A stretch of DNA of 64,000 nt from Polynucleobacter asymbioticus QLW-P1DMWA-1 (GTDB lineage Bacteria; Pseudomonadota; Gammaproteobacteria; Burkholderiales; Burkholderiaceae): the NCBI RefSeq assembly GCF_000016345.1, contig NC_009379.1, forward strand, positions 1,426,001-1,490,000, in the 5' to 3' direction. Shown piece by piece: positions 8,627-17,788 of the stretch. Made by a program: the position numbers and the translations under genes. Every line of letters starts with the position of its first letter. The first letter of the stretch is position 1. Below the pieces are notes generated by a model that had not been told where the DNA came from, made no database searches, and was given only the letters and a program-made list of their open reading frames with translations.

Positions 8627-8690
8627 ACGATCAGAATACTCCTCCTGAGAATGCTTTCAATATCCCCTTAATCAGAGCGATACTATTAGT

Positions 8691-9575
8691 ATGACCTCTA
8701 CACCAATGAACTTAAACTGCTTTGATTTGGCGACTCGCTTAAAGCGTGGCCCCGCTGAACACAAAGGAGATGCTGGCAAAGCGATCCTGATTGGGGGTGC
8801 ACCAGGAATGGCAGGTGCATTAGTCCTTGCTGGTAATGCTTGTTTACACCTGGGGGCAGGTTGGACTATTTTGGAAATGTTTGACCCCTCTTCTGCGCAC
8901 GCAGATGCGAATCAGCCAGAGCTGATGATTCGGCTTGCCTCCACTCAGGCTCATGACGCTCTTATCAAGCAGGATCCAGATGTGATTGCGATTGGCCCCG
9001 GCTTAGGTAGCTCACCCATAGCAATTGAGTGGATAAAGGCTGTACTCTCTTTTCCGAAGGTACCGCTCATCATTGATGCAGATGCATTAAATTGCATAGC
9101 GGACTCTGAAGATTTATTGAATTTGTTGCAACACCGTAATCAGCAATTTCCAGAAATGACCGTGATTACCCCGCACCCTGGTGAAGCAGCGAGACTTCTG
9201 CACAGTAGCTCAGCCAAAATTCAAGAAGACCGACAAGAAGCAATTCATGCATTAGTAAATCAGACCCAATCCATTGTGGTTTTAAAAGGTCAGCACACCC
9301 TCATTGCATCCCCTCAGCATGCAGTGACTCAATGCATGGAAGGCAATCCTGGAATGGGGACAGGCGGCATGGGGGACATCCTTACCGGTGCCATTACCGC
9401 TATTGCAGCCCAAGGCGTATGCCATCAGCTCAATCTCTGGGAGGCTACGGGCATTGCCGTTCAACTTCACGCGACTGCAGCGGATAGTCTCGTGGAAAAA
9501 GGGGTTGGACCCATTGGCTTAACCCCCTCAGAAACGATTATGGAGATGAGAAGCCTGCTAAATAAGCTGTTATAA
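8691..9575 (+). CDS. nnrD: ADP/ATP-dependent NAD(P)H-hydrate dehydratase
   Basis: This 294-residue ribokinase-like protein matches the C-terminal YjeF domain. It shows HKGDAGKAILIGGAPGMAGA at the N terminus, VIAIGPGLGSS, VITPHPGEAARLL, and GNPGMGTGGMGDILTGAI near the C terminus (nucleotide binding and catalytic Asp). The enzyme repairs hydrated NADH/NADPH (NADHX). The N-terminal epimerase domain present in E. coli NnrED-type fusions is absent, so epimerase would be encoded elsewhere. A downstream EamA gene follows after 6 bases, suggesting co-transcription. Confidence 0.92.
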   Translation: MTSTPMNLNCFDLATRLKRGPAEHKGDAGKAILIGGAPGMAGALVLAGNACLHLGAGWTILEMFDPSSAHADANQPELMIRLASTQAHDALIKQDPDVIAIGPGLGSSPIAIEWIKAVLSFPKVPLIIDADALNCIADSEDLLNLLQHRNQQFPEMTVITPHPGEAARLLHSSSAKIQEDRQEAIHALVNQTQSIVVLKGQHTLIASPQHAVTQCMEGNPGMGTGGMGDILTGAITAIAAQGVCHQLNLWEATGIAVQLHATAADSLVEKGVGPIGLTPSETIMEMRSLLNKLL

Positions 9576-9581
9576 AGCGTT

Positions 9582-10559
9582 ATGCAATCAGCCAGCGCAG
9601 CGCATCATCATCGACGTTACCTCTACGGCATCCTCATGGCCGGAGTGGGTTCGATGCTCTTCTCGGGAAAAGCGATTTTGGTCAAGCTTGCTTTTGGATA
9701 TGGCGCGAATGCTGAAACGCTGATTGCCTTGCGCATGCTCATGGCACTCCCTCTTTTTTGGAGCATCTACTGGTGGGAGTCACGTCGCAAACAGATGAGT
9801 CCACTTACATGGCTCGATCGTGGAAAATTATTTTTCTTAGGGTTTCTAGGTTATTTCTTGTCTAGCTATGTCGATTTTCTAGGCTTGCAATATATTTCAG
9901 TTGGTCTAGAGCGCATTGTTCTGTATCTGACGCCAACGATTGTCTTGGTAATCTCTTATTTTGTTTTGCAAAAACCCATCACTCGAATGCAGTGGTATGC
10001 ACTAGTCGTTGGATATTTAGGTGTGACAGTGGTATTCATTCAGGATGCAAGCTCCACGGGCATTCATGCTTGGTTGGGGATGCTGCTCGTCTTTACTAGT
10101 GCTTGCAGCTATGCCATGTACATGATCGGCTCTGGAGAGATGGTTCGCCGCATTGGCAGCGTTCGCCTTGTAGTCTATGCCAGCTCTGCCTCGGCGGTCT
10201 TAAGCATAGCTCAATCCACCATCTACGACCCAAGCGCTATCTTTAACCAAGTAGCCCCAATTTATTGGCTCAGCTTACTCAATGCAAGTTTGTGCACTGT
10301 TATTCCAATGCTACTCATCATGATAGCCATCAACCGAATTGGCTCGCCATTGGTAGCTCAAGCGGGAATACTCGGTCCTGTGTCTACCATTTTTATGGGC
10401 TATCTCATTTTGTCAGAACCAGTCACTTGGATGCAAATAGGCGGCATGACTTTAGTGATCGCTGCGATGTGGCTACTAGTTCGTAGTGATCCGCCAAAGA
10501 AAAAGTCACCAGACTCAAATGAATCTAGTGACGTAGATGATGCAAAAATCCTCAATTAA
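9582..10559 (+). CDS. DMT superfamily (EamA) transporter
   Basis: This 325-residue protein has ten predicted hydrophobic helices forming two EamA repeats, for example GVGSMLFSGKAILVKLAFGY at the start and GPVSTIFMGYLILSEPVTW near the end. It ends in a hydrophilic tail rich in Ser and Asp. Such carriers export amino acids or other metabolites, and the substrate is not predictable. It follows nnrD by 6 bases. Confidence 0.87.
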   Translation: MQSASAAHHHRRYLYGILMAGVGSMLFSGKAILVKLAFGYGANAETLIALRMLMALPLFWSIYWWESRRKQMSPLTWLDRGKLFFLGFLGYFLSSYVDFLGLQYISVGLERIVLYLTPTIVLVISYFVLQKPITRMQWYALVVGYLGVTVVFIQDASSTGIHAWLGMLLVFTSACSYAMYMIGSGEMVRRIGSVRLVVYASSASAVLSIAQSTIYDPSAIFNQVAPIYWLSLLNASLCTVIPMLLIMIAINRIGSPLVAQAGILGPVSTIFMGYLILSEPVTWMQIGGMTLVIAAMWLLVRSDPPKKKSPDSNESSDVDDAKILN

Positions 10560-10568
10560 TTGAGGATT
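10544..10568 (-). terminator. Rho-independent terminator for the minus-strand gene
   Basis: The perfect palindrome at 10547-10568 (AATCCTCAAT/ATTGAGGATT, 2-base centre) is followed by TTTTT when read on the minus strand. It overlaps the last codons of the convergent EamA gene. Confidence 0.75.
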
Positions 10569-10573
10569 CAAGA

Positions 10574-10855
10574 TTACTGAACGGCGGCTTCTGCTGCAGC
10601 TTTAGATTTTTTCTTGGACTTTTTCTTTGCTTTTTTCTCTGCTTTCTTTTCTTTCTTAGCTTGCTTCTTCGCTTTTTTCTGTGCGGCCTTATCTGTTGGG
10701 GCAGCAGCAGGTGCAGCAGCTGGAGCGGCGGCAGGTGCAGCGACTGGAGCAGCAGGTGCTGGGGCTGGATCAGCAGCCATTACGGAAATAGGTGAAATAC
10801 CGATAGCGGCTGAAATGAGTGTGGCTAAGCTTAAGCGGGCGATACGAGAAATCAT
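10574..10855 (-). CDS. Small exported Ala/Pro/Lys-rich protein
   Basis: This 93-residue protein has a signal peptide (MISRIARLSLATLISAAIG...SVMAADPA). It is followed by a block of APAAAP repeats and then a strongly basic repeat region with many KK and KKAKK units. ATG 10855 is chosen because GGAGA lies 5 bases upstream; a longer frame reaches 10867. It is low complexity, with no recognised domain. A role in binding polyanions such as envelope polymers is only a guess from charge. Confidence 0.65.
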   Translation of the reverse strand: MISRIARLSLATLISAAIGISPISVMAADPAPAPAAPVAAPAAAPAAAPAAAPTDKAAQKKAKKQAKKEKKAEKKAKKKSKKKSKAAAEAAVQ

Positions 10856-10935
10856 GCAATTCTCCAATAAGGTTTGTGGATAATTTAATAATACTCAAAA
10901 AATTAATATAAATGCCTTTTTTAAGAAAGTTGCTC

Positions 10936-11565
10936 ATGAATGAATTTCCCCAAGATATCTTTACTGAGCCTCAAGGCTACTCAGTAGACACTCTCAGCAA
11001 CCTAGGCCCCCTCACCGGCATGGCCGGGATTTGGGAGGGTATTCGGGGAATGGATGTAAAGCCAAAAGCGGCTGGCCCCAAGAAACAAGCCTATGTCGAG
11101 CGCATTGAACTTCAGCCAGTTGACCCCCAAACTAATGGCCCTCAATTGTTTTATGGCTTGAGGTATCACACCCATATCACCAAGCCAGATCAAGTCAAAA
11201 CCTATCATGACCAAGTGGGCTATTGGCTATGGGAGCCGGCCACTGGAAACGTCATACATACGCTCACTATTCCCCGCGGCATGATCACAATGGCATGTGG
11301 CAAAGCAGATGCCCATGCCAAGCAATTTGAGCTGCTAGCCAAAGAGGGAGATCCATCTGCCGGCATTTCCTCTAACCCCTTTCTGAACTATGCATTTCGC
11401 ACGGTGGAATATCGGATTCAAGTCACTATTCATGATGATCAAAGTTGGTCATATGAACAAGATACTGTGATGAAAATCAAAGATCACATAGAGCTATTCC
11501 ATCACGTTGATACCAACACCTTACGCAAGATTGGTGAAGCCACCCCTAACCCCTTGGCACGTTAA
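10936..11565 (+). CDS. Nitrobindin-like haem-binding beta-barrel (FABP-like) protein
   Basis: From ATG 10936 (AAGAAAG ribosome site) this is about 209 residues; ATG 10912 would add eight. The features LTGMAGIWEGIRGMDV (compare GxWxGxGxG of nitrobindins), a run of beta strands with GYWLWEP and HTLTIPRG, and a C-terminal HHVDTNTLRKIG segment fit the THAP4/nitrobindin haem-binding barrel family. Some members bind ferric haem and act on NO or peroxynitrite. The glycine motif is imperfect and an insert lies between strands, so haem binding is unproven. A terminator follows. Confidence 0.75.
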   Translation: MNEFPQDIFTEPQGYSVDTLSNLGPLTGMAGIWEGIRGMDVKPKAAGPKKQAYVERIELQPVDPQTNGPQLFYGLRYHTHITKPDQVKTYHDQVGYWLWEPATGNVIHTLTIPRGMITMACGKADAHAKQFELLAKEGDPSAGISSNPFLNYAFRTVEYRIQVTIHDDQSWSYEQDTVMKIKDHIELFHHVDTNTLRKIGEATPNPLAR

Positions 11566-11582
11566 GTAGTGCGAGTACAAAT

Positions 11583-11610
11583 AAAAAGGCCATCATCTGA
11601 TGGCCTTTTT
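11583..11610. terminator. Bidirectional rho-independent terminator
   Basis: AAAAAGGCCATCA / TGATGGCCTTTTT is a perfect 13-bp stem closing on TC, between convergent genes ending at 11565 and 11629. Confidence 0.9.
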
Positions 11611-11628
11611 ATTGCAGAGAAAAAATGA

Positions 11629-12777
11629 TTAGGCAGGCTGTGCTTCAGTTTCGGTAATTTTTTCTAAGGCTGCAGCTAAGTGCCCAACAGTACGATCAAC
11701 ATGAGCTAGCTTTTCTAAACCAAATAAGCCAATGCGGAATGTACGGAAATCAGGTCTTTCATCACACTGCAATGGAACTCCAGCAGCAGTCTGCAAACCT
11801 AAGGCAATAAATTTCTTGCCAGATTGAATATCTGGATCTTTGGTGTAACTCACCACCACACCCGGGGCTTGATAGCCCTTAGCTGAAACTGAGTGATAGC
11901 CCTTAGATACCAACAAATCACGCACCTTAGTACCTAGCTCTACTTGTTTAGCTTTCAAAGCAGCAAAGCCTAAGGCCTGCGTTTCTTTCATAACATTACG
12001 CAATATTTTCAATGCGTCTGTTGGCATAGTGGTGTGATACACATGTCCACCTTTTTCATAGGCTTCCATAATTTGCAACCACTTCTTCAGATCCATAGAG
12101 AAGCTGCTGCTTTGTGTGGCATCGATACGCTCACGCGCCCGCTCACCAAGAGCGATTAACGCGCAGCATGGGGAGCTACTCCAACCCTTTTGTGGGGCTG
12201 TAATCAATACATCGACATTGCAAGCTTTCATATCGACCCACATTGCACCGGAGGCAATGCAGTCCAATACAAACAAACCATTCACAGAATGCACTGCCTC
12301 ACCAACCGCTTTGAGGTAGTCATCAGGCAAGATGATGCCGGCAGAAGTTTCCACATGCGGCGCAAATACTACTGCTGGCTTTTCTCTCTTAATGAAAGCG
12401 ACGACTTCCTCGATTGGCGCTGGGGCAAATACACCCTGTGCTGAATTTTCTAATTGACGGCCTTTGATAACAGAAACATCGCTCGTAATATGAGCCAAAT
12501 CAAAAATCTGCGTCCAACGATAACTAAACCAACCGTTACGCAAAACCAAGCATTTTTCGTTATTGGCAAATTGGCGGGCAACCGCCTCCATTCCAAAAGT
12601 GCCGCTACCCGGAACAATCACTGCAGAACTGGCGTTATAAGCATCTTTTAAAACACTAGAAATGTCGACCATCACGCGCTTAAATTCTTCAGACATGTGA
12701 TTTAAAGAGCGGTCGGTGTAAACAACCGAGAACTCTAATAATCCATCTGGATCAACATTGGGAAGTAAGCCTGGCAT
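11629..12777 (-). CDS. Class V aminotransferase (alanine/serine-glyoxylate aminotransferase-like)
   Basis: This 382-residue PLP enzyme has PGSGTFGMEAVARQF near residue 56, a cofactor-contacting FVLDCIASGAMWVDM segment, and the Schiff-base Lys in ITAPQKGWSSSP. It also has a C-terminal RIGLFG substrate-contact motif. This corresponds to the class V alanine-glyoxylate/serine-glyoxylate aminotransferase group. The substrate pair is uncertain. It is the downstream gene of a minus-strand cluster containing a Bug binding protein and an FAH-family enzyme, suggesting organic acid or amino acid catabolism. Confidence 0.85.
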   Translation of the reverse strand: MPGLLPNVDPDGLLEFSVVYTDRSLNHMSEEFKRVMVDISSVLKDAYNASSAVIVPGSGTFGMEAVARQFANNEKCLVLRNGWFSYRWTQIFDLAHITSDVSVIKGRQLENSAQGVFAPAPIEEVVAFIKREKPAVVFAPHVETSAGIILPDDYLKAVGEAVHSVNGLFVLDCIASGAMWVDMKACNVDVLITAPQKGWSSSPCCALIALGERARERIDATQSSSFSMDLKKWLQIMEAYEKGGHVYHTTMPTDALKILRNVMKETQALGFAALKAKQVELGTKVRDLLVSKGYHSVSAKGYQAPGVVVSYTKDPDIQSGKKFIALGLQTAAGVPLQCDERPDFRTFRIGLFGLEKLAHVDRTVGHLAAALEKITETEAQPA

Positions 12778-12830
12778 AGTAATTTCCTGGGGTTTCTGTA
12801 ATCAGCCCTAAATGATACTGATTTAAGGTT

Positions 12831-13778
12831 TTATTGCACTGCAACCTTGTTTTCTTTGATCAATTTGGCCCATTTAGCCTGATCTAAGCGCAGAAACGCT
12901 GCAAAGTCCTCAGGACTTCCATGGGCAGGGTCACTTCCCCGCTCCAACATGGCCTTCCGAACCTTCTCTTGAGCCAGGACTGTCATGACCGTTTGATTGA
13001 TTTTTTGCGTCACTACCTTAGGGGTTTTAGCGGGTGCAAATAAACCAAACCAGCCTACAGCACTATAACCAGGCAAACCTGAGTCAGCTACTGTAGGGAT
13101 ATTTGGCAAAGCTTCTGAACGCTTTAAGCCTGTTTGAGCTAAAGCCAACAGTTTCCCAGATTCAATTTGAGGCATTACCGTTTGAGCCGGCGCAAACATG
13201 AGATCAATGTGTCCTGCTAGTAAATCCGTCAAAGCCTGTCCAGTACCTTTATAAGGAACATGCAGCATGCTCACCCCCGCCATTGAGGCAAACAACTCGC
13301 CAGCCAAATGCGATGCCGATCCCGGGCCCGAAGAGCCGTAACGCACCTGACCAGGATTGGCTTTGGCGTAAGCAATTAATGCCTTGATTGAGGTGATATT
13401 TAATGCGGGTGAGACCGTCACCACATATGGTGAAGCAGACACCAGTGCAACCGGTGAAAACTGGGCAATATTTTTTTCAGTGACGGCGGCTGTCGAGCCC
13501 ATCAATAAGGTGTACCCATCCGCAGGAGATTGTGCAACTGCTTCAGCACCAATGAGACCACTTGCCCCTGGACGATTTTCAATGATTAAAGCCTGCTTCC
13601 AAATATCACCAACTGATGGTGCGAGCAATCGAATTAAAGTATCAGCGCCACCGCCAGGTGGAAAAGGAACAATTACTTTGACTGACTTAGCCGGAAAGAC
13701 ATCAGCCGCTATAGCGGTCAAGGGGTTAAGGGGCAGCAAAACAAGAAGCGGAAAAATCCAAAATAGATAGCGCTTCAT
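12831..13778 (-). CDS. Bug/TctC-family periplasmic tricarboxylate-type binding protein
   Basis: This 315-residue protein has a signal peptide (YLFWIFPLLVLLPLNPLTAIAA). The Bug fold signatures are KSVKVIVPFPPGGGADTLIR, VIENRPGASGLIG and a MLHVPYKGTGQALTDLLAG block. Bug proteins bind carboxylates for TTT transporters or act as sensors. No TctA/TctB genes are adjacent. The gene begins 3 bases after the stop codon of the upstream FAH gene, implying translational coupling. The ligand is unknown. Confidence 0.9.
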   Translation of the reverse strand: MKRYLFWIFPLLVLLPLNPLTAIAADVFPAKSVKVIVPFPPGGGADTLIRLLAPSVGDIWKQALIIENRPGASGLIGAEAVAQSPADGYTLLMGSTAAVTEKNIAQFSPVALVSASPYVVTVSPALNITSIKALIAYAKANPGQVRYGSSGPGSASHLAGELFASMAGVSMLHVPYKGTGQALTDLLAGHIDLMFAPAQTVMPQIESGKLLALAQTGLKRSEALPNIPTVADSGLPGYSAVGWFGLFAPAKTPKVVTQKINQTVMTVLAQEKVRKAMLERGSDPAHGSPEDFAAFLRLDQAKWAKLIKENKVAVQ

Positions 13779-13781
13779 TTG

Positions 13782-14711
13782 CTATTCCGCAATAGTAGTG
13801 CGTAATGTTGAAATTCCGTCAATAGCGCATTCCACCACATCGCCGGGCTTTAAATATAACGCTTCTGCATTTTCTTTACCGACCGCCACGCCACCAGGTG
13901 CACCAGTAGAAAACATATCACCCGCTTCAATGGGAATAAAACGAGAGAAGTGCTCTAGGATGTCAGATATTTTCCAAATTTGATCCTGCGTATTTACGCG
14001 CATGCGTTCTTCACCGTTTACAGAACAAGTCATCCATAAGTCATATGGATTCGGGATCTCATCGATAGTGATAATTTCTGGCCCTAAGGGTCCGAAACCG
14101 GGAATATTTTTACCCGTCCAAAAACGAGAACCTGATGCCACTTCGCGTAACTGAAGGTCACGACACGTTAAGTCATTGAGGATCGTGACACCTCCTATGT
14201 AATCCATTGCTTCAGATTTTTTAGCCCCCAAAGCTCTTTTACCCATTACAAATACCAACTCAGGCTCGTAATCTAGTTTCGTAATTCCCTTGGGGCGAAC
14301 TACTGTGGCATTGTGGCCTGACAAGCAAGAATTGAGCTTAATAAAAGAGGTTGGCTCTTGCGGTATTTCTTTAATCAAATTCGTGCGCTTTAACTCTTCT
14401 AAATGCGTGCGATAGTTTTTGCCAACGCATAAAAACTTATCAGCATCCATGATTGGAGGTAAATAAGTAATAGTATTTGCATCGAGCAATAAATCAGAAT
14501 GATCACCATTCGATGCAACCCAAGATTTTGCTTGATTCATCACCTCGTCACCAGAGCGTAAAAACGTTTTCATATCCGATGGAAACTGCTTCATTCCCAG
14601 TTTTTTAGCAACATCCACAAAAGGGAGGATGCGATCGCCAGCATCCAGAGGTAAGCGAGCGCCAATTTCAGCAATGCTGGATCCTAAACGAGTAAATGTA
14701 ATGAGTCTCAT
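13782..14711 (-). CDS. FAH-family hydrolase/isomerase
   Basis: This 309-residue cytoplasmic protein has the FAH catalytic pattern: FLCVGKNYRTHLEEL, KLDYEPELVFVMGKRA, and ILNDLTCRDLQLREV. The end carries FSTGAPGGVAVGKEN. The Glu-x-Glu-like and Asp metal ligands appear intact. Family members act on acylpyruvates, 2-oxo-hept-3-ene-1,7-dioate or similar compounds. It leads a tight pair with the Bug protein gene. The substrate is not predictable. It is distinct from the Tat-leader FAH protein at 1-701. Confidence 0.87.
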   Translation of the reverse strand: MRLITFTRLGSSIAEIGARLPLDAGDRILPFVDVAKKLGMKQFPSDMKTFLRSGDEVMNQAKSWVASNGDHSDLLLDANTITYLPPIMDADKFLCVGKNYRTHLEELKRTNLIKEIPQEPTSFIKLNSCLSGHNATVVRPKGITKLDYEPELVFVMGKRALGAKKSEAMDYIGGVTILNDLTCRDLQLREVASGSRFWTGKNIPGFGPLGPEIITIDEIPNPYDLWMTCSVNGEERMRVNTQDQIWKISDILEHFSRFIPIEAGDMFSTGAPGGVAVGKENAEALYLKPGDVVECAIDGISTLRTTIAE

Positions 14712-14785
14712 AATTTATTTTCTATATTTTTGTAAAAGTCGATGTTCTTATTTCGTCGAGGAGATACCTTACTACAACTAAGGCT

Positions 14786-15676
14786 CTAAGAAGAAATAAT
14801 AATTCCCGCCACAATCAAACCAAATGCAAGGCCATGAAATAAGGCCGGTGGTTCTCCCAACAAGGCTGCTGAGAAAAGCGCCGTAAAGAGTGGGATAAAG
14901 TTGGCAAAAAAAGCGGCCACCGTAGGGCCAGCCTTGCTTACACCAAGGCCCCAGCAACGATAAGCAATCAAAGAGGGTCCTATTGCGACAAACAAAATTA
15001 AAGTTGCAGTCCATACGTTGAGATTCAGTAATGCATGACCTGAAGCAATCTCGAAACCATCAAAAAAACTAGTCCACAAAAAGCCAATAAAAACTTGAGC
15101 CATCAAGAACTCAGCCCACGGCCATTGGCGCTCTGTACTAGTTCCTGGACGACTGATCATCCAGCTATACACCGCCCATAAAATGGTCGCCAACATAATC
15201 AATAGGTCGCCAATAACCACCTGCATTGATAGAAGGCTGGTAAGGTCGCCTCTAGTGAGCACTACGCCGACACCCACGATGGAAATGGAGGCTCCAACTA
15301 ATTGCAGAAATTTGGGCTTTACTTGATAAAAAGCAGCGCCAATGATGAGCATCCAAATTGGCATGCTTGCCCCTATGAGCGTCACATTAATAGCAGTAGA
15401 AGTTTGCAAAGCCAAATACAACAGAACGTTATAACTACCAACCCCAAACAATCCAAGCAATATAAAGCGCTTTTTGTTCTGCCATAAGGCGCTGCCCGGT
15501 TTAAAAACACGCCAGCCTAAGGGCAATAACAATAAGGCAGCCAAACCCCAACGAACAGTACTCAGAGTAATAGGCGAGATGCTTCCCACCAGCAAACGGC
15601 CAGCAATTGCATTTCCTGCCCACAAAGATGTAGAAATGAGCAGATAGGCAACGGTTGCAAGACTTAGCTTAGTCAT
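14786..15676 (-). CDS. DMT superfamily (EamA) transporter
   Basis: This 296-residue protein has ten hydrophobic helices in two EamA repeats. The first begins SLWAGNAIAGRLLVG. The second includes GPSLIAYRCWGLGVSKAGPT and FANFIPLFTALFSAALLGE, which are typical EamA turns. It is probably a metabolite exporter of unknown substrate. It is on the same strand as, and upstream of, the FAH/Bug/aminotransferase cluster with a ~75-base gap. Confidence 0.87.
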   Translation of the reverse strand: MTKLSLATVAYLLISTSLWAGNAIAGRLLVGSISPITLSTVRWGLAALLLLPLGWRVFKPGSALWQNKKRFILLGLFGVGSYNVLLYLALQTSTAINVTLIGASMPIWMLIIGAAFYQVKPKFLQLVGASISIVGVGVVLTRGDLTSLLSMQVVIGDLLIMLATILWAVYSWMISRPGTSTERQWPWAEFLMAQVFIGFLWTSFFDGFEIASGHALLNLNVWTATLILFVAIGPSLIAYRCWGLGVSKAGPTVAAFFANFIPLFTALFSAALLGEPPALFHGLAFGLIVAGIIISS

Positions 15677-15818
15677 TCGGACGCTGTATGAAAGGGGCTG
15701 TTAAAAGCTTCTATATTAGGGTTAACGTAGCATTGTAGAAACAATTGCCTGGTATTGCTAAGATAGAGCTTAATTAGGCAAGTGCTGGACTTAAAATGCA
15801 TCAAAAGAAGGATAAATA

Positions 15819-16964
15819 GTGCCAATCATTACCAATATTGAAGACTTGCGGGTTCTCCACAAAAAACGTACCCCAAAGATGTTTTATGACTACGCTGATT
15901 CAGGCTCATGGACAGAATCAACCTATCGTGCCAATGAATCGGATTTTCAGAAAATTAAGCTACGTCAACGTGTAGCTGTCAACATGACCAATCGCACCAC
16001 CAAAACCACCATGGTGGGACAAGAAGTTGCGATGCCTGTTGCACTTGCTCCAACCGGACTTACTGGAATGCAACACGCTGATGGAGAAATCCTTGCCGCG
16101 AAAGCTGCTGAAAAATTTGGAGTGCCCTTCTGTTTATCCACAATGAGTATTTGCTCAATCGAGGATGTTGCAGAACAAACAACTAAGCCATTTTGGTTTC
16201 AGCTTTATGTCATGAAAGACCGTGGCTTTATTGAACGCCTCATTGAGCGCGCTAAAGCTGCGAAATGCTCGGCCTTAGTCTTAACTTTAGATCTGCAAAT
16301 TTTGGGGCAACGTCATAAAGATTTAAAAAATGGTTTATCTGCTCCGCCTAAGCTCACTATTGCCAATATGATCAATATGGCAACTAAGCCCCGCTGGTGC
16401 TTAGGTATGGCCATGACACCTCGCAGAACTTTCCGCAATATTGTGGGTCACGCTACAGGTGTGGGCAATATGTCATCACTCTCCTCCTGGACGGCTGAGC
16501 AATTTGATCCAGGCCTCAATTGGGGCGATGTTGAATGGATTAAAAAATTGTGGGGTGGCAAACTCATCATCAAGGGAATTTTGGATGAAGATGATGCACG
16601 TCTTGCTGCCAATTCAGGTGCTGACGCTTTAATCGTTTCAAACCATGGAGGCCGGCAATTAGATGGGGCCGTTTCCAGTATCCAAGCCCTTCCTGGCATC
16701 GTGAATGCCGTTGGCAATGACATTGAAGTATGGATGGATGGTGGCATTCGTTCTGGCCAAGATGTTTTAAAAGCTTGGGCATTAGGCGCTCGCGGAACAA
16801 TGATTGGGCGCCCTTTTCTGTATGGCTTGGGTGCTATGGGTGAGGCTGGCGTCACTAAGTGCCTCGAACTAATCCATAACGAACTCGATATCACCATGGC
16901 CTTTACGGGCCACCGCGATATCCAAAATGTGACTAAAGACATCTTGTATCCAGGGACTTTTTAA
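15819..16964 (+). CDS. lldD: FMN-dependent alpha-hydroxy-acid dehydrogenase (L-lactate dehydrogenase type)
   Basis: This 381-residue TIM-barrel flavoenzyme starts at GTG 15819, with an AAGAAGGAT ribosome site. It shows MPVALAPTGLTGMQHADGE (FMN), PFWFQLYVMKDRG, and the active-site block ALIVSNHGGRQLDGA with catalytic His and substrate-binding Arg. VWMDGGIRSGQDVLKAWALG and GRPFLYGLGAMGEAG bind the FMN phosphate. It oxidises an L-2-hydroxy acid to the 2-oxo acid. L-lactate is most likely, but glycolate or mandelate relatives are close. The stop codon directly abuts the next reading frame. Confidence 0.85.
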   Translation: MPIITNIEDLRVLHKKRTPKMFYDYADSGSWTESTYRANESDFQKIKLRQRVAVNMTNRTTKTTMVGQEVAMPVALAPTGLTGMQHADGEILAAKAAEKFGVPFCLSTMSICSIEDVAEQTTKPFWFQLYVMKDRGFIERLIERAKAAKCSALVLTLDLQILGQRHKDLKNGLSAPPKLTIANMINMATKPRWCLGMAMTPRRTFRNIVGHATGVGNMSSLSSWTAEQFDPGLNWGDVEWIKKLWGGKLIIKGILDEDDARLAANSGADALIVSNHGGRQLDGAVSSIQALPGIVNAVGNDIEVWMDGGIRSGQDVLKAWALGARGTMIGRPFLYGLGAMGEAGVTKCLELIHNELDITMAFTGHRDIQNVTKDILYPGTF

Positions 16965-17765
16965 ATTACACATTTCACCAACTACCCTAGCGCCGTTTTT
17001 GGCGTCAGTTTCCTAGTTCTGGTCTTATCGATTTGGCTCGGTCATTGGGCTCTCAATCGATATCATCCAAAAGATGCTGAAACGTCCACTGATTTGGGAA
17101 TCATCCAAACCGCTACGCTGACTCTACTTGGCTTAATCATTGGATTCACCTTCTCGATGGCCATTGAGCGCTATGACGATAGAAAGGTGTTGGAAGAAGC
17201 TGAGGCTAACGCTATTGGCACGGAATACCTCAGGGCCGATTTGCTCCCAAGTAAAACTGCCAAGCAAACCAAAGACCTGCTAGAACAATATCTCGAGCAA
17301 CGCATTCTGTTTTACAGCAAACAAGACCCGGAAAAAGTTCAAGAGATACGTCAAAATACAAATGACTTACAACAGGCGTTATGGGATGGAATTCTTCCAG
17401 AGGCTCAAAAGCAACAGACCCCAATCATCGCTCTAGTTGTATCAGGCATGAATGATGTCATTAACTCTCAGGGATACACGCAGGCATCCTGGTGGAATCG
17501 TATCCCACAGCCCGCATGGACACTGATGATGGCCATTGCTATCTGCGCCAATTTGTTAGTTGGTTATGGGGCCAGAAATTTTAAGAAGAATATTGGGCTC
17601 TTTCTCATGTTTCCCTTTGTTATCTCCGTATCTTTCTTCTTAATAGCGGATATTGATAGTCCAAGAGGCGGCATTATTCGCATAAAACCCCGTAATCTAT
17701 TGGTTCTGCAAGAATCATTAAGCCAGAAGACTCCTTCTTTAGCGCCATCTGCTAAAGCCAATTAA
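16965..17765 (+). CDS. DUF4239-like membrane protein, apparently initiated at a non-canonical ATT
   Basis: The open frame runs from the codon right after the lldD stop (TAA ATT ACA CAT). From 17094 (TTG) it would be 223 residues. However, 43 further codons upstream encode a convincing transmembrane segment (YPSAVFGVSFLVLVLSIWLG) and contain no ATG, GTG or TTG. AGGGA at 16952-16956 sits 8 bases before the ATT, as a ribosome site would. The body has LGLIIGFTFSMAIERYDDRK and EANAIGTEYLRADLLPS, typical of DUF4239 (bestrophin-like), with two more helices near the end. Function is unknown. ATT or CTG (17019) initiation, or an ATG-to-ATT change, are the options. Confidence 0.65.
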   Translation: MTHFTNYPSAVFGVSFLVLVLSIWLGHWALNRYHPKDAETSTDLGIIQTATLTLLGLIIGFTFSMAIERYDDRKVLEEAEANAIGTEYLRADLLPSKTAKQTKDLLEQYLEQRILFYSKQDPEKVQEIRQNTNDLQQALWDGILPEAQKQQTPIIALVVSGMNDVINSQGYTQASWWNRIPQPAWTLMMAIAICANLLVGYGARNFKKNIGLFLMFPFVISVSFFLIADIDSPRGGIIRIKPRNLLVLQESLSQKTPSLAPSAKAN

Positions 17766-17788
17766 GCGCTTTTTTATAGGCGGTAAAA

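Noticed and set aside
10614..10883. Plus-strand Phe/Ala-rich open frame opposite the Ala/Lys-rich gene
   Set aside because: It is the complement of the low-complexity repeats; the minus strand has the signal peptide and ribosome site.
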